A stretch of 64,000 bases of DNA from assembly GCA_963920575.1 (NCBI GenBank), contig OY986967.1:24879648-24943647 (forward strand), read 5' to 3'. Positions 10,332 through 21,949 of this stretch are shown one piece after another. The DNA comes from Narthecium ossifragum (lineage: Eukaryota; Streptophyta; Magnoliopsida; Dioscoreales; Nartheciaceae). Position numbers and translations under genes: made by a program. The notes under the pieces were generated by a model. The model was not told the DNA's origin and did not search any database. It was given only the letters and a program-made list of their open reading frames with translations. How positions within the stretch are numbered: the stretch's first letter is position 1; each line of letters opens with the position of its first letter.

Positions 10332-11666
10332 TCATAAGTCCTGGTTGCAATCTTTTTTGAAAAAATACAACCTTTTCCCCTGGATATCATAGGAGAACTT
10401 GTAGTTTACATGTTGCCAAGCTCCCAAGAGGCTCACGGACGAAGGCCTCACGCCGACGCAGAATACACCAGATGCATGTGTAATGACATTCTCCGGCTGC
10501 AATAGTAAGTCGATCCCATTCTCAAAATGCAACGTCATGCTAGGATATTTCACGGACCTACCAGACGGATAGCACATTTCTAGGACTCCCCACGGAGTCG
10601 GCCTATCCATACCGATTGATCTGAAGTAATCTTTAAATGCATCCATGATCCTCTCGTAAGGACCAGGGGCAAATGTCGAAAAATAGGAGCCAGAGTCAAT
10701 GTTAAACCCTCCCATCGGTAAGCCATGATCATAATGCACATGGAATGTACCTGGGGCGAACCCAATACGGTGGCCGGCGACGCTTACATCCACCAGGGGG
10801 AGATAGTAATGATAGCTATTATGCACATTGACAAAGGGGACATGCTTAACGCCAGGTCCAATAAGAATGGCATCGACCCCCAACATTAAACGTCCTGGCG
10901 GCTGATGAGCATTGGTGCTTAGCCTGAGACAGTATGAGAACCGGCTGCCCAGTTGGCTCGCAAGAGACGTTCTAGACATGTCAAGGCCGAGGATGCCCGC
11001 GACATTAGTCGGCACCGTGAAGCCGTGGTTGTCCCCGCTGCAACCGAAGCCGATATCTGGGACATATTCTGTGCGACCAGCTATGCTTGACGCGAAGCTG
11101 ATGGTATCGGTGGCGAGGAAGCCATTCGTCCAAGCTGGATGTACATAGTAAATGCTATAGTGACATACGTTGCTTATGCATTTCCACCCAGGTACGCTCA
11201 GATCGCATAAGTGGTGATTGCATGGAAGGGGCCGGAAGCTGTGAGAGTCTCTTGACGGATTGAAGATAGCAGGGCTCTGGGCCCAGCAACTTTTACATGG
11301 TTCACATTGCATCCACATTGTGTTGCTACCAGAGTCCATGACAAGAAAATAGGTCTTACGGTTTGGGGGTTCGCCGAGGGTGAGCTCCACAAGATATGTG
11401 TAGGGGGCCAGATGAACGCGGGGCCGCACACGCTCCTCACTGAAGTTGGATCGCAGCTGTGCCGCATTGTAGAATTGTTCACGAGCTTCGTCGTGGTCAA
11501 TGAGGCGTTGTAACCTCTGGTCATCCGTGAGATTGCCTGGATAAAGCGGAGAGTGAATAGAGTCTCTGTGGATCATTTTGAGTTGGAGGGAGTGGGCGAT
11601 GAAGGAGAACATTGAGAGCATTGCACAAAGTATGAGGAGAAGAAGATGCCAGAAAGATAGCGCCAT
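10332..11666 (-). CDS. Aspartic protease D (nepenthesin/CND41-like), intact
   Basis: One uninterrupted frame of 444 residues from the ATG at 11666 (MALSFWHLLLLILCAML, a clear signal peptide). The frame extends upstream without an ATG, so this start is chosen. Family N-terminal block LQLKMIHRDSIHSPLYPGNL comes next. The first active-site tetrad is DSGS (residues 111-114, VMDSGSNTMWMQC) and the second DSGS (324-327, NIDSGSYFSTF). The Ser in place of Thr in the first is unusual, but Asp and Gly are kept. The paired-Cys nepenthesin insert (CEPCKSCW, CNHHLCD, CISNVCHY) is present. A1 family enzymes of this type are secreted or vacuolar endopeptidases; the substrate cannot be told. The single long frame fits the intron-poor CND41/CDR1-type clade. 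It is the only fully open member here and may be functional. Confidence 0.9.
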   Translation of the reverse strand: MALSFWHLLLLILCAMLSMFSFIAHSLQLKMIHRDSIHSPLYPGNLTDDQRLQRLIDHDEAREQFYNAAQLRSNFSEERVRPRVHLAPYTYLVELTLGEPPNRKTYFLVMDSGSNTMWMQCEPCKSCWAQSPAIFNPSRDSHSFRPLPCNHHLCDLSVPGWKCISNVCHYSIYYVHPAWTNGFLATDTISFASSIAGRTEYVPDIGFGCSGDNHGFTVPTNVAGILGLDMSRTSLASQLGSRFSYCLRLSTNAHQPPGRLMLGVDAILIGPGVKHVPFVNVHNSYHYYLPLVDVSVAGHRIGFAPGTFHVHYDHGLPMGGFNIDSGSYFSTFAPGPYERIMDAFKDYFRSIGMDRPTPWGVLEMCYPSGRSVKYPSMTLHFENGIDLLLQPENVITHASGVFCVGVRPSSVSLLGAWQHVNYKFSYDIQGKRLYFFKKDCNQDL

Positions 11667-12022
11667 CACCTTTCTTCTTTCAGACCACAAGTTAAGGGAT
11701 TCCGTATGTCATCTGCACTCTTATGTTATATAGCGGCATTTTAATCTGGAAGAATTAAGACGTTACATGCAATAGATTCTCTTTAGATTTGATTTTGTTC
11801 AATATTCAGTCAAACAAAGAAGATAACTGAGAGACATGCAATAGATCCTCTTTGATTGCCCCTCTTTGATTGCCCTTTCGCCATTACGGTGTTCTCATTG
11901 TTAGCGGAGAACGAGAAATTCACGTTACCTATTTGAGATCCAAGATCGATACTATCAGCTGCTACAGGAGCTACAAAGTCAGTTAAATTCAAGAGAATTA
12001 AGGTTCTTTTGGATTATAGATT
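11667..12022. promoter_or_regulatory. Upstream region of protease D, duplicated motif block
   Basis: A block 'gattctctttagatttgat..tgttcaatattcagtcaaac' followed by 'agagacatgcaatagat' lies at 11774-11856. It recurs at about 12208-12285, and in part upstream of gene E (17280-17310). It is probably an ancestral protease 5' flank that was tandemly duplicated or split by the LINE-like fragment at 12023. A TATA-like 'tatgttatatagcgg' lies near 11723 on the gene's upstream side. Confidence 0.45.
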
Positions 12023-12660
12023 GTGACAATTGTGAAAGGACCGAAACAATATTGGTTTCGGGGAAGTAGGGACACGACTGTGGCTATTGTTTGTAAAGTT
12101 AGACGCTTAGTGCAAGAGGTTCATTCCAGGGGTGCTCCGAGCAGTCCACAGGAAGTGGGCTCATTGTCGACTGGGTGTCAGGTTATTCAGACGGACACCT
12201 CCTTTGATTGATTCTCTTTAGATTTGATCTTGTCAATATTCAGTCAAACAAGGAAGGTTAACTAAGAGACATGCAGTAGATTTTTAGTCCAAGAAAACCG
12301 AATAATTAGCTGCCAAATGCCACTAATTTTATGTGATGCAGTGGTCTCGTAACCTCCGTGCGTGAAGGCTTGGATTCAAATTCTCCATTTTTGAGATTTA
12401 TTGTATAGATATTTATCCATCCCAAGTCAGGCTAAAAAGCTCTTTTTAATAAAAAAAATTCAACTAAGAGCATCTTCTTTGATTCCGTTTTGTTCCTCTA
12501 CATCCCTAGAGAGTCTAATTCAAGAGCCGACGGTGTTGCTCGTGCTTGTCGTAGGACCGGGACAATGTTTGCTTGGTCTAACGAATCCAGTTTGGAGCTG
12601 TTAGACAGCTACCATTTGTTGTAATTTGGGAATCTTTGTTTGTAACTGTTAGCCTTTGGC
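12023..12660 (+). mobile_element. LINE-type RNase H (RVT_3) fragments and A-rich tail
   Basis: The plus-strand frame at 12480-12623 reads FLYIPRESNSRADGVARACR and ends at TAA. This is the C-terminal 'PRExNxxADxxA' motif of the RVT_3 RNase H domain found in plant LINEs. A short upstream piece at about 12150-12211 ends GCQVIQTDTSFD, resembling the start of the same domain (N-T-D-A-S-F). The A-rich (aataataataaaaaaaa) tract near 12670 fits a LINE 3' tail. The two pieces are separated by the duplicated protease upstream block. Decayed and not autonomous. Confidence 0.6.
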
Positions 12661-15030
12661 TCATCTCATCAAAAAAATAATAATAAAAAAAATTCATCAA
12701 ATTAGAAATTATATTTTACAAGCCACATGTCAACAAAAATATTCCTTATTAACCATAAATTTCATCAAATTATTTGCAAATGATCTTTGGATCGTCAGAA
12801 AATAAGGGATGAGAACAAGTTCCACATCGGGGAAAAAAAGTTGATGTTTTATTTTGATAGAATTTTTGTCTAAAGTGAAAATGCTTATGAATCCTAAATC
12901 CATGATAAATATTTCAATGCAACAAAGCTATGGGGACGTGTTACGGTATTGGAGTAGGACTAGAGTTCCGAGTGCAGTGATAAACCGGAATGGTTGGATT
13001 CTGATCCAACGGTCGAGAACAAATTTCATTTACTTGGTTAAAAAGTAAGAGAGATAAATAGTAAATGTGATTTTGATCTCAACCGTTCAACGCTTGGGAT
13101 TTATCACTGTAGAGCACACAATGACTATACTACTACACATGGATTGCCGTCCTTGTGGCACGCGACATCCCATTGGCACGGCACGTGCCGCCAACACGCC
13201 CCCGTGCCATTCTTGTTTTTTCTCTTCCTCCTACTCCTACTTCTTCTTCTTCTTTTTGGCACGATACGAGAGGGGGGGAGGGGTTTCGATGCCGCTAACC
13301 CCCTGGCACGGTACGTGCCGGGCGACACGCATAGTGTCGGACCGGTACATGCCGGGCGGCACGCACAGTGCCGGACCGGTACGAAAATCCATGCTATTAC
13401 AGGCTAATTAATCCGAGTAGGATTAGGTTACGTTAGAAGGTAAGGTAGTACGAATATGGATACGGTTATGAAATACGACATGATACCACATGGGTGCACC
13501 AAATATGACAATTTTTAAATATTTAGGACACGAATGATACAAGAATATAATTAATATATTATATATATCTTAAATAAAGTTAACTTTATAAATTTGTAAC
13601 CCATTGTATCATGAATCCAATGATACAAGTTTTAAATAATTCATCCTATGTCCTGTCTAAAAACCAAAACATCAATACTTGATTGCTGTATTCACCTACA
13701 TTGGAGCTTGACGCCAATGATAATATATAACTCTTAATTTAATAGTTTTTTATTTACTAAATTACTTCGATCCAATATCACATGATGGGTATTGAATACC
13801 ATATTCTATAGTCTAATTATTTATTTAGATTGTAAATAGAATCCGGTGTCTATCCGAGAGTACTGGTATACGACACATGTCATTACATAAAAGGAAAACA
13901 AATTTGATCATTTTGTTTTAAATTTCACCCCCTTAACTCTCATCGTGGTTCCGCCACTGCTATCAGGTTCGACCTCGAAGCCAATTCCATTCTCAAAATG
14001 GAAACATCATGCTTTCTCAACAAGAAGTTTAATTTTGCATACTGTAGCAGATCTAAGCTACTAAAAGAGTTTACTGTCAGAATGAAATAAAGAAGGTAAT
14101 GATTGAGGTGCATTTCTAAATCTCTTGAATTTGCATATTCCATGAAAATCTTGATAACCTGACACTGCCAACAAGTACTAGTAATATGAGAGACATCAAG
14201 GAGAAGGGAATAGCTCTACTTGACTATTAACTCAGTAATAATTTTCATCACATTTCCGCTTAACCAATCATATAGAACTAAAGAAACAACAATGTTCCAA
14301 TGTACGGAGGTTAAAGTTAAAAATATTTTGTGACATATAACTAAGAAAGTGTACTGAAGAGATTGAAATGCTAAAAAACCTACTTAATTGCCTTATCAAA
14401 CAAGAGACTTGATCAGCGACAAGAGACTTGATCAGCGACAAGTTCTGTCAATTAAGGTAACAGTACTACTGCAGAGATGTACTATAAGTTGCTTCTCATA
14501 TAATAAATTTTCCCAAAGACGAGTTCATCCACAGACAGATTAATAAGGATCTCAATGTTATAGCTTTCAAATATTTGTTGTAGAAAATAAAAAACTTTTG
14601 ATCATGCAATGATTCCTTCCTTCCATGTACAATCTCGTTAAACACATACATGTTGATGGATACTAAACTCCACCTCCATGCAAAGGCTCCTATGATTAGA
14701 CCCACAACCACAAGGCAATAAGATCCAACCTCTTCCAAATCAATCCACTCTATCCTCGTTATTAATATTCTCGCAAATGTGTCCTTGATGAGTCATAGAG
14801 CAATGTAAAGTGTCCAAGACGTTTGGTACAAAACAAAATTGCTGCACATCGGGTGATAGTTCAAAGATTAGGTGAGGTTTTGGTTTGAATTCTAATTAAA
14901 AGCTCGATGGCTATCCATTCCCAGGGAGGGGACGAGGGAAAGAGGAGATGGAGTGGAAGGAAGAGTTCTTCTCTCGTGGTGGCTGCTCCGCCAACCTAAC
15001 TGCTGCAATATAAGTTCTACTAGCCGTGGC
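12661..15030. other. Intergenic; GC hairpin-prone repeats, protease crumb, short tandem repeat
   Basis: A CT-rich run (13215-13255) is next to repeated 'ggcacggtacgtgccgg' and 'ggaccggtac' words (13300-13382). These are self-complementary and look like decayed TE sequence. At 13960-14025 a minus-strand scrap reads HFENGIGF-like, resembling the LHFENGID block of protease D. At 14405-14443 'gagacttgatcagcgacaa' is tandemly doubled. An 80-codon minus frame (14738-14496) has one hydrophobic stretch (CLVVVGLIIGAFAW); I do not recognise it and do not call it a gene. Confidence 0.4.
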
Positions 15031-15402
15031 GTCAAAATGCTGCAAATAGTAGTTCGCAACGAATACTTGCTGCTGCAAAATGCACATCCTTGTTGCTAAA
15101 AATATTTTTTTGCAACAGCCTAGAACCGTACTAAACCAATATAACTGTTCCAAAAGAACACCTTGGCAAAAGTTCTAAAGGGCTGCTAAATAATCTATGC
15201 ATAATGGTGATAAATATTACATTATATGACCCAACCATTGAAAGAACATGTTGTACGTAATGGCTTGAAAACTATTGCTCTCAGTTCGCCAAAATGCTGC
15301 AAAATATGCATTGCAGCAGGACAACAACAGTACATTTACCAGCAGTTTGGAGTCTTTTGACGGCAATTTGTAACCACTGCAAATGGGGTTATTTTCTTGT
15401 AG
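15030..15402. mobile_element. Probable CACTA-type transposon terminal region
   Basis: Ends TTATTTTCTTGTAGT at 15402, matching the inverted CACTACAAGAAAA terminus of En/Spm (CACTA) elements except the final base. The preceding 370 bp is rich in subterminal-style repeats of 'tgctgcaaaat' and 'gcaacaa' in both orientations. The opposite end is not found, so this is an end fragment or solo remnant. Confidence 0.45.
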
Positions 15403-15807
15403 TTATATAATTCAAACGAGTGAAGTGCTACAAGTTCATAGCTGAACTATGAACTACTTAACAGGAGGGGGCTTTCTATAACAAAAATCAATAAGAGAGG
15501 GAGACAAATGCAAATACCACAAGGGTATGGTAAATTTAAGATACATCCACTACAATAGAGTAGGCAAATTTAGAGAAAAGTGGAGATATTTACTAATATT
15601 TCACTTTAAGCAGGTAAATGTTATTGGCATAGAACATGTGTTTCTTTCGAATACAATACTAAACAACACTGATCAGCTTTCATCTTAATCAGCTAAAAAG
15701 TGGAGATAGGAAGGCTAATGTCAAATTATTCAGATGTTCTCATTGATTTATTGGTTTTGGCACCATAAAAGTCTAGTTGAAAATTGAGTCCAAATACAAA
15801 TACATCC
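15403..15807. other. 3' flank of protease E
   Basis: AT-rich, no coding frame or repeat structure that I can support. It includes the likely 3' UTR of gene E; no unambiguous polyadenylation signal seen. Confidence 0.4.
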
Positions 15808-17148
15808 TCACACATCTCGACTGCAATCTTCCGAAACAAATGACAATCTTTTATTGCCGAGATCATAGGAGAACCTAAGATTGGCTTGCTGCCAAGCTCC
15901 GAAGATGCTCACCACTGGATTCCTCCGTATGGCAAGGCAAAGCGAAGTCTGATCACGTATAACCACATTATCCCCATGCATCAGCAAGAAGATCCCACCA
16001 TGGAAATGCAACTTCATGCTCGGGTACCGCACAGACTTGCGAGCCGGCACATGATAGCACACCTCAAAATGCCTCGTCGGAGCCGGCGCCCCCAACCCTA
16101 ACTGATTGAAGTGATTCTTGAATGCATCTCTGATTCTCTCATAGGGGCCACCACTACTGAATGATGAGAACATCGCTCCGGAGTCGATGATAAACCCCCC
16201 TCTTGGGCCGCCACCTCCATAGCGCACATTGAACGTGCCTGGCCCGAAGCCTAACCGATGGCCAGCTATGCTCACATCTTCCAAGGGAAGGTAGTATTGA
16301 AACGACCCACGCACAGAGAGAAAAGGGACTGATTTGACTCCAGGGCCCTGAAGGTGCGCGTCATCCCCAAGCTTCAGATGTCCTGGCGGCTGTTGATCGT
16401 TGATGTGTCGTTTTGGACAGTAGGAGAACCTGCCGCCCAGCTGGGTCGTAAGTGACACTCTAGCCATGTTTAGGCCAACCATACCTGCGACACTGGGTGG
16501 TAAATCAAAGCCTACATTGTTACCACTACAACCAAAGCTGATGTTTTGGATGAATTCAGTGTGACCAGCGCTCTGCGATGAGAAGCCGAAGGTGTCAGCG
16601 GCGAGGAATCCATTCGTCCTAGCAGGATTCATGTAGGTGATGGTGTAAGTGCATAAGTTATTGACACACCGCCATCCTTCTTGTCTTTGATCACATAGAG
16701 GGTGGTTGCATGGAAGGCGACTAAATGTATGGGAGTCCCTTCTTGGGTCGAAGACGGGGGGTTGTTGTTCCCAACAATTTTGATACGGCGCACATTGCAA
16801 CCACATTAGATTGCTCCCAGTATCCATAACAAGATGATAGTTCTTACGGTTTGGGGGTGCGCCAATGATGACCTCTAGCAAATAGCGGAAACCAGAGGCC
16901 TTGACACGAGGGCGTGCAAGCTCTTCACTGTAGTTGGACGGAGAAAATGTCGTCTCGTAGAATTGTACATGAGCATTGTCGTCGTCTATAAGCCTCTGCA
17001 ACCTTTGTTCATCAGTCAGATTGCCTAGATAGAGTGGAGAGTAGACAGAGTCTTTATGGATCATTTTGAGTAGGAGGGAAGAACATGATAGGATCATTGC
17101 AGAAAAAAGGGACGTGATTTGAAGTAGAGTGAATGCCAATTATGCCAT
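15808..17148 (-). pseudogene. Aspartic protease E, open except nonsense at codon 3
   Basis: The ancestral start ATG (17148-17146), aligned with gene D's start, is followed by GCA and then an in-frame TAA (17142-17140). After it the frame is open for 443 codons to 15808. The next in-frame ATG (17097) would give 429 residues with a very short hydrophobic leader (MILSCSSLLL). The rest looks sound: first tetrad DTGS (residues 92-95 from that ATG, VMDTGSNLMWLQC), second DSGA (305-308, IIDSGAMFSSF), Cys-rich insert and C-terminal lobe to FVSEDCSRDV. It may be a recent pseudogene, or a gene using the internal ATG with altered targeting. Apart from codon 3 it is as well preserved as gene D. Confidence 0.8.
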
Positions 17149-17970
17149 GTTTTTCTACTATCTATTCACAATGGCTTCCAAGTTGTCCCCATGTGTTAGG
17201 CTATATAGTTCAAGATGTTTAATAAACATGCTGTAGATTCCTTTAGATTTAGATCTTCTCAAGTAATGAATGCATAGAGGGGGAGAGAGAACTAAGAGAC
17301 ATGCAATAGATTCAATCTGCATACAAATAGGTGGACAGGATAGAGAGAGAAATTTTTAGCAGATCCTCTTTAGAAAGTTAAGAGACATGCACATGATTCG
17401 TTTGAAAGGTTGGACTTTGTTAAATGCTGCATGCAAATAGGAGATATGCAGCAGATTAACTATGATTGGATTTCTTCATATTTAGGGGTTTTTTTTGCAT
17501 ATAGCTGCCAAAAGTTTTCCTTTATTGTGAAAAACTATCTATATTCCCAAAATTTGCTACATTGTGCATAATATTAGTTTGACACAAAAAGACCAAAATA
17601 CCATCATTTTTAATGGATCTGTGTCTATGATGTCTGTATCCAATAAGACCTGTATTGGTAAAGGATACACCTTTTTTTCTATGATATCAATCTAGTCGAT
17701 ACCCTAGCTCCTTCAATGGCTCCTACCTTCCTCCTTCACCATGATCGACCTCCTTCACGGGCGCTACCTCCCACCTTCACCAAGATCGAGCTCTTTCACT
17801 GGCTTGGAGCTCCTTCACAGGGTAACATAGATCTAAATCCTATTTGCATGCATGAAATCTAGAAAACAAACTCCAATCATTTATGAGAATCTATCGCATG
17901 TCCCTCCCTCTTATATGCATAAATAGTTGGCGAATTTAAATCTAAGGAGAATCTTATGCATGGTTTCATG
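17149..17970. other. Upstream flank of protease E and unassigned sequence
   Basis: Contains the family 5' motifs 'gagacatgcaatagattc' (about 17300) and 'ggactttgttaaatgctgcatgcaaatag' in pieces (17413-17442). The second motif recurs at 47041-47070 far from any protease. A short CT-rich stretch (17695-17820) repeats 'ctccttcac'. No coding region. Confidence 0.45.
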
Positions 17971-18772
17971 TGTTGGGTTTTTTCCTCCTCATGAGAGTTG
18001 ATGGCGGCGCGAGGAAGTGAAGACAATCATGGTGCAATGTGGAGAATTCACCAAGATGGAATTCTGGCGTTTTTGGGTTTTGTTTGCATCTTGGATCGAG
18101 CCAAGATCACAGTGGATCGATCCAACATGAAGCTGGATCGATCCAAACCTGCAGTGGATCGATCCAAACCTGCAGTGGATCGATCCGTACCCTGTTTCCA
18201 GAGGCGTGTTTTCAAGGTTTTCATCTTGGATCGATCCAAGACCACTCTGGATAGATCTAAAACAATATAGACGGGAAAATTAGACGGTTTAGATCTAATC
18301 CGATCATAAACTGTTTGGGGCCTATAAATAAGGGTTTTCTAGGTCTTCTTGGTGTGCTTCTAGGGTTTCCTTTGTATGCTCTAGAGAGGGCTATGAGAGC
18401 TAGGGTTTGGTGAGAGTTCAAGAAGTTGAGAGAGAGATACTTCTTGAGATCCTATAGGGACGTTCATCCTCTTTAGCAAACCTCTATAATCTTTGTGGCC
18501 ACTGTGAGAGGTGTGAGTGTAGGCAACTCTATAGAGAGATTCTCCTTGTCTCTGCTAGTGTCAGGGTTTTATAATCTCTCCCTTATAGTGAAGATTTTCT
18601 CCGCCGCCCGTGGTTTTTCCTTCCAGTTGTTGTTGATAGGTTTTTCACTTAAAATCCTCATCTCTACTATTTTTCTTTTCTTTATTTGTGGTTTGGTTGT
18701 CTCTTCTGATGCGACTTCCCGTCGCTATCTGGCGCATCTCCGGCATCGTCGGAACCCCTCAGATCCCCAACA
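17971..18772 (+). repeat. Left LTR of copia-type element
   Basis: 802 bp, TG...CA ends. Contains a palindrome array (18091-18260) and, about 63 bp after it, a TATA box (TATAAATA, 18323-18330), the expected U3 layout. The same family supplies the solo LTR at 58495-59413. Confidence 0.88.
18091..18260. repeat. GATCGATC palindrome array in copia LTR U3
   Basis: Five exact GGATCGATCC palindromes, extended in the best case to TTGGATCGATCCAA, plus two degenerate units. They are spaced irregularly with 'aacctgcagt' linkers, and the array ends about 63 bp upstream of the TATA box. Confidence 0.85.
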
Positions 18773-18888
18773 AGTGGTACCGGAGCCAGGTTCCGAGATT
18801 AGAGGGATTCGAATCTCTGATCAAGATTCTAAGTCCCTGATCAAGATCTGAAGCATCTGGGTTGGATTCTGACAGAAGCAAGATGGAC

Positions 18889-19355
18889 GCCAACGTTGGA
18901 CGGATGATTCTACTGAACATGAACAACTAGAACATATAGAAGACAAAGATGGAAGATCTTTTATTCTGCAGGGATCTCTACGAGCCTCTGCATGGAATAG
19001 AAAAGAAGTCTAAAGAGATGGAGGAAGGAGAATGGAACAAGCTTGACAGGAAAGCCTTGGCAATTATCCGACAGTGTTTGGAAGACTGTGTCTACCACCA
19101 CGTGTCGACGACGACAGCTAAAGATCTTTGGGAGAAGCTTCACGAGCTCTACGAGAGAAAGTCTGTTGGAAACTGAACTTTCTTGATCTGACGGCTCGTG
19201 AATCTGAAGTACCATGATGGAGGATCGATAGCCAAGCGCATGAATGAGTTCCAGAGCATAGTCAATCAACTTGCTACCATGAAGATGGTATTGGATGATG
19301 ACCTAAAGACATCTATCCTGCTTAGTTCTTTGCCAGATTCTTGGGAGAGTCTAGT
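18889..19355 (+). pseudogene. Copia-type Gag, N-terminal part (interrupted)
   Basis: The frame from about 18949 reads MEDLLFCRDLYEPLHG...LDRKALAIIRQCLEDCVYHHV...TAKDLWEKLHELYE, the typical copia gag (UBN2-type) core. An in-frame stop occurs at 19174. Homology resumes in another frame with IAKRMNEFQSIVNQLATM and ILLSSLPDSWESL. At 19355 it is cut by the gypsy-type element and resumes at 27225. Retroelement capsid protein, dead copy. Confidence 0.8.
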
Positions 19356-20659
19356 TGCCGCGCCCCGACCCGCGGGCGCCAAACCGGGCCGGGACATGAG
19401 GGGGAAAAACCTACAACTACTAGCTTCAACTGGCGGAAACAGTTGAAACTAACCCACAGCTGGCGGAAACAGCTAAAGACAAGAACAAGGCGGGAGCAAA
19501 AGAACAACGTTTAAAAACATCTATTACAAAACAGATATAATAGAGTTAAACAAGGGTTCTAGTACAACAGGTTTACAAGGGATCAACAACAATCCCCCAA
19601 AAAAATACAACACCCACCGGGGTCTCCACAAAGGCACAAACAAAACCATCATGGCCCTCAGACATGGTCAGGAGCCGGCGCGCTACCACGAGACGACCGA
19701 CGGGGAAGCACCGGAGAGGAGCTGGGACCTGCACCTGCAAACAACACAGTCCAGGTAGGAATGAGCAACAACTCAACAGGGTCCTACTCTACGACTCTCG
19801 CGAAGAAGGCAACACCAAACGAACAAGCTCTGTGCCAAGTACTGAGGCTTGCCAAGGATCCCATAAATCCCGTCAATAACCCGAAGGGCTCCTGTCCCAA
19901 GTATGTCCCTCCGACAACCACTGCTCAGGGGTGGGCAACTCCAACAATCCCTGTCACAGGGTGGACATGGCGCTACTAGTAGGACACCCTTCTCCAAGCG
20001 GGATCTCCACACTTGGCGGAACGACCGTGGTTAAGACTACCATCTCTCAGCACTCCAAGCAGCAAAGCCAACACGACCCCTAACCCACGACCAAAGACTA
20101 AGTCTAGCCAGGGAGTCCGTCAATCCCATCGATGTTTCCCCCCAGGGTTTATGTCCAACGTACGTCCCTCCGACAGCCACTGCTCGAGGACTGGGCTACC
20201 TCCGACGGTCCCTGACACAGGGTGGGCCAGACGATACCTGTAGGACACCCTTACCCGTGCTGGACACCAGCATGGGGACACAAGTCGGGTAACGGCATCC
20301 ACCACTTAGCCTTTGATCACCGGGGTCCACGAGTCAACCCCACCCAGCCTAACCTAGCATGTCTAATGCACATGAAGCATGGCAAGATATGAATAAGAAA
20401 GACAGTAACAAACAACACAGCAGGGGCACACCTTCGGCCCATTTATACTAACCACTCCCGATGATCATGACTCCTTCGGTTCACCACAAAGCGGTAAAGG
20501 GCATACCGTCAGCCCATTTATTTTACACATCCCGAGAGGCATCACCCTCTCGGTTCAACTACAAGCAGTAATAAATAAGCAAACATGCAGGATAAGAGAA
20601 CATGGTAAGCCCCGAGGGCAAAACGGCATTTAAAACAATAAAAGTCTTCCTGCATCGAA

Positions 20660-20845
20660 GGAGATCGATCTCATGTAGCAATGAGATCGATCTGCCTCGA
20701 GGCTAGAGGCACCCGTCCTGGTCACCCCAACGGGATTGATCTCCACCCATATGAAGATCGATCTCGTATGGGAGGGAGATCGATCTCGCTCGGGCGGGGC
20801 GGGCCACCCCAAACGAGATCGATCTCATCCCATGAGATCGATCCG
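20660..20845. repeat. GATCGATC palindrome array, gypsy 3' LTR, cluster 1
   Basis: Six GATCGATC cores, mostly GAGATCGATCTC (perfect 12 bp palindrome), plus a degenerate 'ggattgatctcc'. The right LTR has an insertion of roughly 45-50 bp carrying one extra unit here. Confidence 0.85.
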
Positions 20846-21385
20846 GATGGGTTCAACGGCGGCCGGACGGCGAGGAATGCCGCCGGAATCCGCAACCAAA
20901 CCTCACCAAACTAGGTGGGCTGGTAGATCCACGTACCACGAAGCTACTCAAGGCTTCCAAACCAGAAAACATCAATGACACAAAGAGATCTATTGAAATC
21001 AAAACCGGATTCAAAACCCTTAAAAAAAGCCGGAGTCTTTGAGTGGGATCCCTACCTCCACAGAGCTGCTTCGATCCACGAGGCCAAGTCTAGGATCTTC
21101 CTCACGCCGTCACGGTTCCAGCGAGCCTTCAATCTGCAGAAACGGTGGCCGGAGGAGGAAAGAGGGCTGCCGGAACAGGGGAAGAAAACAGGGCCAGGAG
21201 GAAGAAGAAAAGAGGAAAAACCGAAGCCCAGGAGAAGGGAAGGAGGAGGGGGATAAGGCCGGGGAAAGCCGGGAAGCCCGGGGGAAAGGAGGGGAGCAAA
21301 GTCTCCCCTCCCCTGACAGGGGAAGCGACGGCCATCGCCGTGACCGTCCTCTCGGGCTTCACCGACAATGACTTTCAGGGCAAGT

Positions 21386-21467
21386 GGGATCGATCTGCAT
21401 GACATGTCGAATCGATCCGGCTAGCAAGGTCAGATCGATCTCCCTAGAAAATGAGATCGATCTCCTT
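21386..21467. repeat. GATCGATC palindrome array, gypsy 3' LTR, cluster 2
   Basis: Three GATCGATC cores (ggGATCGATCtg, caGATCGATCtc, gaGATCGATCtc) and one decayed unit (gaATCGATCcg) that is intact in the other LTR. Confidence 0.82.
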
Positions 21468-21949
21468 CGCCCAGAAAGGCAAACTTGGGCTGAAACACAA
21501 GCTCAAGCCCAGGTCTTCCGATCTCGGGTCCACCTAACCTTTCTAAATAAACACAAGCACCAAACAAGGTCTGCGCACACACAAGCGGTGCAAAACGACC
21601 GACAATGCGCAATTTCCCAAATTACCCTTGTGGTCAACCACAAGCCACAGGAAAAGAGAGGCGGGTCCTCACATCCTAAAATCCTTAAAAGAAATCTCGT
21701 CCTCGAGATTCGATCAAGGTAAGGCTCGGAAACGAAAACCACGCTTAGCAGGATACTACAAAGCGGTAAAAGTTACCTCTGGAGGAGGGTGGTGCTATGG
21801 TCAGTGGAAGCGGCTGCTGAGACAGGTAGCTCTGATAGGACGGCTATAACTCGTCTGCATAGGGGCGGTTGGGTAGGGCAAACACATGCCCCCCACCATC
21901 CGCTCTGGCTCTGCCTCCGCTGCGGCCTCGCCCGGCTCCACCTCTCTGC

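Larger units (their letters stand above)
19356..21673 (-). repeat. 3' LTR of gypsy-type element
   Basis: 2318 bp. GC-richer than its surroundings; open frames within it (20.6-21.4 kb) are by-products of composition and repeats. Holds two palindrome clusters (20660-20845 and 21386-21467). Confidence 0.85.

Noticed and set aside
11667..11690. Upstream extension of protease D from a TTG
   Set aside because: Plant initiation at TTG is not expected; ATG 11666 starts a normal signal peptide.
14496..14738. 80-codon minus frame with a hydrophobic segment
   Set aside because: No recognisable family, no clear start context or splice structure; one hydrophobic stretch is not enough.
20681..21742. Several overlapping GC-rich open frames on both strands
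   Set aside because: They lie inside a 2.3 kb LTR and recur in the sister LTR; translations are low-complexity Arg/Gly/Asp-rich text from repeats.
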